A model generated the notes under the pieces. That model saw nothing but the letters and a program-made list of their open reading frames with translations, ran no database searches and had not been told where the DNA came from. From CAZXBB01 sp964638815 (GTDB lineage: Bacteria; Planctomycetota; Phycisphaerae; Phycisphaerales; SM1A02), in NCBI GenBank assembly GCA_964638815.1, contig CAZXBB010000342.1, positions 1 through 12,614 on the forward strand: a stretch of DNA of 12,614 nt. The letters run 5' to 3'. The first letter of the stretch is position 1. Every line of letters starts with the position of its first letter. The position numbers were made by a program, and so were the translations under genes. Below, piece after piece: positions 6,959 through 12,614 of this stretch.

Positions 6959-6976
6959 GATCTGATAATGAGAGGC
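6959..6976 (-). repeat. Right arm of the 18-bp inverted repeat
   Basis: GATCTGATAATGAGAGGC on the plus strand is exactly complementary, in reverse, to 2632-2649. This arm lies in the 93-nt gap between the unknown gene (stop at 6983) and the oxidoreductase operon (start at 6889), 69 nt before that start. If transcription reads through from the unknown gene, this sequence is in the 5' leader, and the mRNA's 5' and 3' ends can pair over 18 nt. A promoter at 6898-6903 would exclude it from the message. Confidence 0.85.
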
Positions 6977-6982
6977 AAGCGG

Positions 6983-7582
6983 TCAGCCGATCTTCGCGCG
7001 AAGTTCCCGCAGTGTCGCGATTGCGATCGGGCGGCCCTTGAAGAGGTCGCGGTTGGCTTCGCGATCCGGGCTCAGCCGCGGATCCTCGGTGGGGCATCGC
7101 GTCAGAACGATCTCGTGCTCGTCTTCGATGAACCTCGCACGGTCCAGACGCCCGAATCGCGTGTCGGCCGTCTCGAACTTCGGCTCGTCGTAGCCCCGCG
7201 CGCAGAGCCAGTCAACGAGATCGACCATGGGGGCGTCGGTGTAGACGCGAATGTGAAGCGTGACGCCGGCGTCGATCTCGCCCTTCGCCGCGCGACCGCA
7301 CAGGAGCGTCGCCGCGTCGTCGCGGGCTTCCTCCAGCGTGGTCATGAACTCCTCGGCCAGCCGCCACACCGCCCGGATCGACTCCGTGTAGCCCTCGCGA
7401 CCGAGCGCCTGCATCGCCATCCCCCGCGCGTGCGCCCGCACCGCCTTCCACCCCGGGCGCGGCGCCCCGGGCCCGGCGGCGACAACGGCGGCGTCGATCG
7501 CCTCGTCGATGTCGCCGGCGAGCCGCAGTGCAAGCAGTCGCGCGGCGGCGCGGGCAATGCGATCGGTGCGGTCGTCGGGCAT
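6983..7582 (-). CDS. Conserved-looking protein of unknown function
   Basis: Predicted 199-aa soluble protein without signal peptide, membrane helix or metal-binding cysteine cluster. I do not recognise a named family. The N-terminal half is Ala/Arg-rich and helical (ARAAARLLALRLAGDIDEAI, then RAHARGMAMQALG and SIRAVWRLAEEFMTTLEEA). The C-terminal half looks like alternating strands and helices: GVTLHIRVYTDAP, DWLCARGYDEPKFETADTR, GRLDRARFIEDEHEIVLTRC. That half vaguely resembles nucleotidyltransferase-like folds, a weak guess. Even codon use, a clean ATG and coherent secondary structure support a real gene. It is in the same direction as the oxidoreductase operon, 93 nt upstream, so it could be a leading cistron or an independent gene. 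No Shine-Dalgarno precedes the ATG; TAGCAT lies 6 nt before it. Confidence 0.75.
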   Translation of the reverse strand: MPDDRTDRIARAAARLLALRLAGDIDEAIDAAVVAAGPGAPRPGWKAVRAHARGMAMQALGREGYTESIRAVWRLAEEFMTTLEEARDDAATLLCGRAAKGEIDAGVTLHIRVYTDAPMVDLVDWLCARGYDEPKFETADTRFGRLDRARFIEDEHEIVLTRCPTEDPRLSPDREANRDLFKGRPIAIATLRELRAKIG

Positions 7583-7588
7583 CTGGGC

Positions 7589-7594
7589 ATGCTA
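7589..7594 (-). promoter_or_regulatory. Possible -10 box of the unknown gene, leaderless arrangement
   Basis: On the minus strand TAGCAT ends 6 nt before the ATG at 7582, and no purine-rich ribosome site lies between. That spacing is what a transcript starting at the A of the ATG would show. There is no clear -35 element. Confidence 0.25.
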
Positions 7595-7606
7595 GCCCTT
7601 GTGCCC

Positions 7607-7682
7607 TTGTGGCGCAGGCGTCGCGTCGGCAGTTCGAACGTGCAGGGTACTTCACCTGCAGGCGAGGACGCCCGCACCACAA
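7607..7682. repeat. REP-like intergenic element with near-identical inverted ends
   Basis: The left end TTGTGGCGCAGGCGTC (7607-7622) and the reverse complement of the right end (7667-7682), TTGTGGTGCGGGCGTC, agree at 14 of 16 positions. A small stem TGCAGG/CCTGCA (7641-7646 with 7655-7660) sits inside. The left end is preceded by CCCTTGTG repeated twice in tandem (7596-7611). Its translated frames give fragments such as CPCGAG and RRDACATR, which I recall as frequent spurious intergenic peptides in planctomycete and verrucomicrobial genomes, suggesting a dispersed repeat family. Only one copy is visible here. Confidence 0.6.
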
Positions 7683-7702
7683 CGCGGGTGCGGGCGTCCT
7701 CG
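7663..7702 (-). terminator. Strong hairpin, likely terminator of the PA14/dockerin gene
   Basis: CGAGGACGCCCGCACC (7663-7678) is perfectly complementary to 7687-7702, a 16-bp GC-rich stem with an 8-nt loop. It begins 20 nt after the stop codon (7723-7725) of the secreted-protein gene in the direction of transcription, and precedes the next gene. No T-run follows, so it may stop polymerase by structure alone or protect the 3' end. Its left arm is also the right end of the REP-like element, so two pairings compete. Confidence 0.65.
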
Positions 7703-7722
7703 TGTTCACTCGACGGTCGCCG

Positions 7723-9609
7723 CTACGGATTCACCCAGATCGGATGCTGATCGAAGTTGTCGCCGACCGGGCAGTCGCGCTCACCGGGCTGGACCTGAGC
7801 CTTCACCCATTGCCGTCCCAAGATGAGGCAACCCGAGCCGGGCCACAGATGGTTGTAGGTCCGGGTTTCGTGCTTGGGAATCGCCCCTGTCTCGCAATCG
7901 GGGCATCCCCATGCCACCGGCAACCAGTCACTCGGTCCCGAGTCGGGGCAGATTCCGGTCCGGTAGCGCACGGAAGGCGAGGTTGCATTTCCGACGTTGG
8001 TCACCTTGACCTGCCACGCGACAGGTAAGCAGGCGAACACGACGTCGGGGTTGATCGACACGCTGAACTCCAGATCCCAGAATCGAGGGATCACGCCCAG
8101 GCCCACGGCGGCGCGGTTGTTGTCCGTGTTCGCGTCGGCGCCGATCGGCTGGATCTGGACTTCGATGGTGTATGCAACCGGGTCGCCGCACTCGCGATCG
8201 ATGGTCGGCGCCTGGATCTCGATCTGCGCCACCGTCTCGCACCCCGGCTCGATGTCGACGAGTGTGAACCACGACCCGCCTCCGTCTGAGAGATTGACGA
8301 TCACCAGCGCCGACTCCATCAACATCTCCGCAGTGTTGCAGATCCCAACGTCGACGGTCACCGTCTCCCCCGGATCGGCGAGCGTCCGGGACAGTACGAT
8401 CGAGTCCACCATGATGTCCGAGGGGCACGGACCCCAGTGCCCAAGAACCTCGAGCACGTCGTCGAAGCCGACCTCGCCATCGCCGGTCACATCCGCGTTG
8501 CACGGGTCTTGCGTGCAAGGCCCCCAGCTGGCAAGGGCTTCCAGAATATCCGCGAAGCCGACCACGCCATCGCCGGTCATGTCACCGGAGCAACCACCCC
8601 CGTGGCTCAGCATCGCTGCCGGTATGATCTGCTTCTCGAGTCCGCCTCCCTCGATGCTCGCGATCAGTCCGCCGGCGCCCGCACGGTCGAAGTACTCGAC
8701 GCGAAGGGCGTGCGTGCCGGGGTCGAGGCCGATGACGCCCCAGCGCTCGGCCATCGGGTGGAGACCGTCGTTCTCGACGACAAGTCGGTCACCGATGTAG
8801 AGACGCGAGCCGTCATCGGACGTGGTGTAGAACAAGTAGAACGCCGGCGCGGGGACGGTGATGTAGCCCTCGAACACGGCGCCGACATTGTCGCTCAAGC
8901 CGGAACCGGCGAAGTTGCCGTCGCTCTCCGCGAAGTCCAGGCGGGGAACAGCCGCGAGACGGAACGGCGTCAGGGCGTCGAAATCGGGGAGCGACGATGG
9001 AGCGGTCAGACTGTAGTACTGCGCGCGGAGCCCGGGCTGCGTGAGCACGCTCGAGTTCGGCGCCCGGAGCGACTGACACTCGTCGAGTTCACCGTTCCGA
9101 TCCAGATCGTTCAGCGGCACGATCTCGTAGCTCAGCGAGACGCTGATCCATGACACCGGGCTACATTGGCCCGCGTCGACATGCTGGTTGGCCACGAGCT
9201 CGATGACCACGCTGCCGTCGGCCGCGAGGGCGTTCCACGCGTCGGCGGCGATGCTGACGGTGTCCTGATCCGGGGGTGACGAGCAGTCGTCGGCGCCGTC
9301 GAGGATCTGTCCGTACGACTCGCCGTCCAAGTAGAGGGTCACCTTCTCGTTGCCGGCCCCGAGATCGGCACTGGCCTCGATCAGGAGCTCGACCGATCCG
9401 ATCGCTTGCGGGAGACTCGACGCGTCGAATGCCTGTTCGCTTCCCGACCCGAAGGGTGACATCGGCCCCGATGCGTCGGAATGCATCGATGCGTCGGCGA
9501 TCTCCTGAACATCCGGTATGCCGTTCCCGTTGCAATCACCAGGGCCGCGCGCGGACGCGCCGGCGGCGATGGTGAGGACGGCGAGGTGTGCAAGCGTCTG
9601 TCGTTTCAT
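7723..9609 (-). CDS. Secreted PA14-like / dockerin-like repeat protein
   Basis: Predicted 628-aa exported protein. MKRQTLAHLAVLTIAAGASA is a clear Sec signal peptide. It is followed by DCNGNGIPDVQE (25-36), a calcium-loop-like motif common at planctomycete N-termini; a beta-rich domain (about 50-165); a second such motif, DLDRNGELDECQ (168-179); a PA14-like beta-barrel (about 192-336, with GYITVPAPAFYLFYTTSDDGS); and two dockerin-type I-like repeats (342-365 and 372-395). Two beta-sandwich, CARDB-like segments (about 400-508 and 510-628) end the protein. The expected job is binding a carbohydrate or surface partner outside the cell; I see no catalytic motif. The dockerin pair is internal rather than terminal. 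I chose ATG 9609 over 9705 because it gives the signal peptide and has GGAAAGG 8 nt upstream. Confidence 0.85.
   Translation of the reverse strand: MKRQTLAHLAVLTIAAGASARGPGDCNGNGIPDVQEIADASMHSDASGPMSPFGSGSEQAFDASSLPQAIGSVELLIEASADLGAGNEKVTLYLDGESYGQILDGADDCSSPPDQDTVSIAADAWNALAADGSVVIELVANQHVDAGQCSPVSWISVSLSYEIVPLNDLDRNGELDECQSLRAPNSSVLTQPGLRAQYYSLTAPSSLPDFDALTPFRLAAVPRLDFAESDGNFAGSGLSDNVGAVFEGYITVPAPAFYLFYTTSDDGSRLYIGDRLVVENDGLHPMAERWGVIGLDPGTHALRVEYFDRAGAGGLIASIEGGGLEKQIIPAAMLSHGGGCSGDMTGDGVVGFADILEALASWGPCTQDPCNADVTGDGEVGFDDVLEVLGHWGPCPSDIMVDSIVLSRTLADPGETVTVDVGICNTAEMLMESALVIVNLSDGGGSWFTLVDIEPGCETVAQIEIQAPTIDRECGDPVAYTIEVQIQPIGADANTDNNRAAVGLGVIPRFWDLEFSVSINPDVVFACLPVAWQVKVTNVGNATSPSVRYRTGICPDSGPSDWLPVAWGCPDCETGAIPKHETRTYNHLWPGSGCLILGRQWVKAQVQPGERDCPVGDNFDQHPIWVNP
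8425..8586 (-). repeat. Dockerin-like tandem repeat, 90-nt period
   Basis: Two in-frame copies encode residues 342-365 and 372-395 of the secreted protein. They share the pattern D-x-T-G-D-G-x-V-G-F-x-D-x-L-E-x-L-x-x-W-G-P-C at a 30-residue spacing. Each copy has the Asp/Gly calcium-loop spacing of dockerin or EF-hand motifs and ends in WGPC. The DNA copies have diverged, so the duplication is old or under selection at the protein level. Confidence 0.75.
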
Positions 9610-9717
9610 CGTTGTGGCCTTTCCAAAGGGTGCGAGGCGACCGCCGGCGCCGAGGCAACGCTTGCCGTCGGTCTGTCGCGTGAGCCCACGCAGGCTCCGC
9701 GGCATCCGGCCACAACG
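9610..9717 (-). promoter_or_regulatory. Ribosome-site region of the secreted protein with a complementary upstream segment
   Basis: In the transcript the Shine-Dalgarno GGAAAGG (9624-9618) is 8 nt from the ATG. The ten bases GGCCACAACG (9619-9610), which overlap the end of the Shine-Dalgarno and fill the spacer, are exactly complementary to CGTTGTGGCC at 9717-9708. If the message starts upstream of 9717, the pair could close over about 88 nt and cover the ribosome site. A small GGCAA/TTGCC hairpin (9654-9666) lies inside. Confidence 0.35.
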
Positions 9718-9912
9718 GGATGCGTGAAGCGCGGTGGGCGACCTTGGAAATGGGCTGGTGCGAGCGCCGGCCGGGGCGCGCAGGAGGCGCGGACCTACCC
9801 GATCAGGACCCGTGCACGGCAGCCGCCCGACGGACGCGGGCGTTGCGGATCAACACCGGCGGGACGCGCAGGACCAACGACACGACGAGGGTGAGATCGG
9901 GACCGTACGGAA
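9718..9912. other. Gap between the kinase and the secreted protein, no gene seen
   Basis: With 9610-9717 this makes a 303-nt gap between the kinase stop and the secreted-protein start. Short open frames cross it in several directions but have Arg/Pro-rich, non-protein-like composition and no ribosome site. The palindrome CCGTACGG (9903-9910) lies 3 nt after the kinase stop; I see no convincing terminator or promoter. Confidence 0.5.
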
Positions 9913-12614
9913 TCAGCCCCCGGCAGCCGGCGCGAGGTAGCGTTCGAGGGTCTCGTCGATCGAACGGTGGATCTCGTCGGCGTTGTATGGCGGGTCGGCA
10001 TCGAGCTGGCGCTGTGCTTCCGTCACGCTTTCGATCGCCTTGGTCGCGTTGCCGTCAATGTAATGGGCGTCGGCCAGCGTGAGCAGCAAATCGACCGTCG
10101 GCATCGGAGCGGTTGCCAGCGCCTTCTCGGCGTACTTGATCGCGCCAAGAACGTTGCTTCGCTCCGCGAGTACCCGCGACAGGCGCATATATGCGAAGGC
10201 TGCGTCCTTCCGCAACTCGATCTCGAGATCGCTGAGTTCCTTGCCCTTGAGCAGCCGATCGAAATCGAGCACGGACTTGTCGAGGAGATCGTGCGCGGCG
10301 TCGGCCTCATCGGTCCCTGTGAGAACCATTGCGTAGTTGCTGCGCGCGGCGGCCAGATCCCACTCCCAAAACCAATTCTGGCCCTCACCTTGGGCGGCTC
10401 GAGCCTCACACGCCGCAAGCGCCGTGCGCGCCGGCTCCGCCGCGAGGTCGAACCGCCTGGCGTCGATCCAGGTCTGGCCAATCTGGATCTGGAGCAGGAT
10501 GCTCGTGCTGGGCTCCGCCCTCGGGCTGCGGTCGAGAAGGATTCCCGCAAAGGCGAGACCTCGGTCCAGTTGAGCGACAGCCTCTTCATGCCTTCCCTGC
10601 TCAGCCAGAAGCGCGCCGACGGATTGCGACACATTCGAAAGCTGGACGAGCGTGGTCTCGTCGAGCTCGGGGGTCTGGAGACACCGGTTAAATTGCTCGA
10701 TCGCCCCTTGATAGTCTCCCATGCCCTGAAGGCACTTGCCGAGGTCCCACCGCGCGAGGCGCTCTTCCCGAAAGAGTACGCGATCGGGCGCCTGCTCGGT
10801 CACCAGACGCTCGCGAATGGCGACTGACTCCTTGAGAAGCGGTAGTGCGCTTTCGACATCGCCGCGCCGGACAAGCCGCGACCCGAGCCACTGGGCGATC
10901 ATTGCGAGATCGCGCTGCAACCTGATATCGCCGGGCGCTTCCTTCACGAGCTGCCGGCGGAGCACGTAGGTCTTTTCGTACAGGTCGATGGTGTCTTTGA
11001 TCGCACCCTTCTTGACGAGCAGAGACCCGACCTCACTCATCGCCACGCCGTATGCGCGCCGAACGTCGATCGGCGCGCCCTTCGCCTGCGCGGCGGGTTC
11101 GATGCCTTCGAGCGCCCTGCGTTTCCAGGGTAGAGCGGCTTCCCAAGTCGACTGATTCAGGATGGCGTCCCCCACGTCCAATCGTGTGTCCGTGAGGTGG
11201 GCGAGTGCGGCCGGGTCACCGGCCTCGGCCAACTCCTCGCGGATCGCCAGCGCCTCGCGGTAGGATTTCTCTGCCGCCTCCACCTGACCGAGATTGTTCA
11301 GCCCGTGCCCCCCCTGCACGTCCCCGAGGGCCTCGAGGGCGGATGCGAGCAAAGCGAGCGTATCGTCATCGAGGCGCGGCATGGCGCGCAGATGCTCGAT
11401 CGTCTCGCGAAGGAGCGACTCACGGGCGGACAGTGGCCGTCCTTCCCCGAGCGTCGCCGATTCGACGGCCCGAGCCGCGATCGACAGGAACTGCCGGCGA
11501 TCCGCCTCGGCCTGTTCCTGCGCCTCGATCGCCGTCAGCCGCTCGGCCTCTGCCCGTTGCCATTCCCTCGTCGTACTGGCGATGCCGCCGATCAGCAGAA
11601 CGACCATCACCGCCGCCGCCGCCACCCCCGCCCGGTTCCGCCGCACGAACTTCGACATCCGGTACCCGAGCGTGTCAGGCCGCGCCGTGACGGGCATCCC
11701 GTCGAGATAGCGCTGGATGTCCGACGCCATCTGCTCCGCCGAGGCGTACCGACGCTGCGATTCCTTCCGCATCGCCATCATGACGATGTTGTCGATGTCG
11801 CCCGCGAGCTGCCGCCGCAGGCGCTCGGGCCGTGCCGCGCGGGTCTTGCTGACCGACTCAGGCGTGATCGTGCGCGTCCCGGTTCCGGTGCCGATGCCCG
11901 CGTCGAACACCTCGATCTCTTCAACACGGCTGATCGCGGTGCTCGGCCTCTCCGGCTCCTCCTCGCAGATGACACGCTCGATCTCGGAGGCCACTCGACT
12001 GAGCAATCGGTACGGCCGGTGCCCGCACAGCAGCTCGTAGAGGATCACGCCGAGCGTGTAGACGTCGCTCGCCGTCGAGATCGGATCGCCACGCACCTGC
12101 TCGGGGCTCGCGTACTCCGGCGTCATGACGCGGGCGCCGGGCAGCGTCGGGTCGGCCATGAGGATCGACAGCTCGGGCTTGATGAGCTTTGCGATGCCGA
12201 AGTCGAGGAGCTTCGGCTGTCCTTCGCCGGTCACGACGATGTTTCGCGGCTTGAGATCACGGTGCACGATGAGGTTCTGGTGCGCGTAGTGGACGGCTGC
12301 GCAGACCTTCTGGAAGAGCGCGAGACGCTCGCCAATGTTGAGCCGGTGCTTGTCGCAGTATTCCGCGAGGTCGAGCCCCTCGACGTACTCCATCACGAAG
12401 TACGGCAGCCCTTCGTCGGTCTCGCCCGCGTCGTACAGTCGGGCGATGCCGGGATGGTTCATCGCGGCGAGCACCTGCCGTTCGAGGTCGAACCGGGCGA
12501 GGACGTCCTCGGTGTCGAGCCCGCGCTTGAGCACCTTGATCGCGACCGGGCGCTTGAACTCGTCGCCCTCGCGCACACCGAGGTAGACGACACCCATACC
12601 GCCACGGCCGATTT
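9913..12614 (-). CDS. PknB-like Ser/Thr protein kinase with membrane helix and TPRs (5' end outside window)
   Basis: Partial gene; the frame runs off the right edge. The last codons read I-G-R-G-G-M-G-V-V, the glycine-rich ATP loop, so only a short N-terminus is missing. Counting from the internal Met at 12597: VAIK Lys21, helix C Glu39, catalytic HRDLKPRN (Asp114, Asn119), DFG at 132-134 and TPEYASPEQ at 159-167 are all present, so an active kinase is expected. The C-lobe has an insertion (about 215-262) with the low-complexity run GIGTGTGTRTIT. One membrane helix (about 323-341) follows RRNRAG, then a charged helical stretch (345-370), then TPR-like helical pairs to residue 894. The kinase should face the cytoplasm. 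Because the TPRs follow a single helix, they should lie in the periplasm or cell-envelope space, perhaps as sensor or docking surface. No regulator or substrate gene is visible nearby. Confidence 0.92.
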   Translation of the reverse strand, partial: IGRGGMGVVYLGVREGDEFKRPVAIKVLKRGLDTEDVLARFDLERQVLAAMNHPGIARLYDAGETDEGLPYFVMEYVEGLDLAEYCDKHRLNIGERLALFQKVCAAVHYAHQNLIVHRDLKPRNIVVTGEGQPKLLDFGIAKLIKPELSILMADPTLPGARVMTPEYASPEQVRGDPISTASDVYTLGVILYELLCGHRPYRLLSRVASEIERVICEEEPERPSTAISRVEEIEVFDAGIGTGTGTRTITPESVSKTRAARPERLRRQLAGDIDNIVMMAMRKESQRRYASAEQMASDIQRYLDGMPVTARPDTLGYRMSKFVRRNRAGVAAAAVMVVLLIGGIASTTREWQRAEAERLTAIEAQEQAEADRRQFLSIAARAVESATLGEGRPLSARESLLRETIEHLRAMPRLDDDTLALLASALEALGDVQGGHGLNNLGQVEAAEKSYREALAIREELAEAGDPAALAHLTDTRLDVGDAILNQSTWEAALPWKRRALEGIEPAAQAKGAPIDVRRAYGVAMSEVGSLLVKKGAIKDTIDLYEKTYVLRRQLVKEAPGDIRLQRDLAMIAQWLGSRLVRRGDVESALPLLKESVAIRERLVTEQAPDRVLFREERLARWDLGKCLQGMGDYQGAIEQFNRCLQTPELDETTLVQLSNVSQSVGALLAEQGRHEEAVAQLDRGLAFAGILLDRSPRAEPSTSILLQIQIGQTWIDARRFDLAAEPARTALAACEARAAQGEGQNWFWEWDLAAARSNYAMVLTGTDEADAAHDLLDKSVLDFDRLLKGKELSDLEIELRKDAAFAYMRLSRVLAERSNVLGAIKYAEKALATAPMPTVDLLLTLADAHYIDGNATKAIESVTEAQRQLDADPPYNADEIHRSIDETLERYLAPAAGG

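Noticed and set aside
9795..10001. 68-aa minus-strand frame across the kinase end and the gap
   Set aside because: Out of frame with the kinase, Arg/Pro-rich, no ribosome site or recognisable motif.
1..12614. CRISPR array, insertion sequence, rRNA or tRNA genes
   Set aside because: No regularly spaced repeats, no transposase or integrase motif and no RNA-gene signature seen on either strand.

Overview
The window is GC-rich and compact, and all its genes look bacterial. The best clue to its origin is the secreted protein at 7723-9609, which combines an N-terminal DCNGNGIPD-type motif, a PA14-like domain and two dockerin-like repeats of the form GDGxxGFxDxLExLxxWGPC. That style, together with a PknB-like kinase fused to a membrane helix and TPRs, is typical of Planctomycetes, probably Phycisphaerae. 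This is inferred from protein style only; the window has no rRNA or other marker gene.

Layout. Positions 1-187 hold a long imperfect hairpin (7-111) and a possible promoter. Three plus-strand genes follow: a two-domain thiosulfate sulfurtransferase (188-1063), a cysteine dioxygenase (1094-1636) and a TSUP/TauE-SafE-type anion exporter (1794-2603). Converging on them from the minus strand are an iron-sulfur/NrfD-like membrane fusion protein (5417-6889) and a Tat-less molybdopterin oxidoreductase (2643-5414), separated by 2 nt. An exact 18-bp inverted repeat (2632-2649 and 6959-6976) brackets this pair. Further right, also on the minus strand, are a conserved protein of unknown function (6983-7582), an intergenic REP-like repeat merging into a strong hairpin (7607-7702), the secreted PA14/dockerin protein (7723-9609) and a Ser/Thr kinase with TPRs (9913 to the window edge, 5' end missing).

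How the genes may work together. The left half reads as a sulfur-handling module. Cysteine dioxygenase makes cysteine sulfinate, whose desulfination (enzyme not in the window) gives sulfite. The sulfurtransferase could move sulfane sulfur between thiosulfate, sulfite and other acceptors. The TSUP protein could export sulfite or sulfoacetate-type anions. The molybdoenzyme with its four-cluster/NrfD partner could oxidise sulfite to sulfate in the cytoplasm and feed electrons to quinone, as SoeABC does, but here with SoeB and SoeC fused. The substrate is inferred from context and not proven by the sequence. The right half (secreted protein, kinase) shows no obvious functional link to this module.
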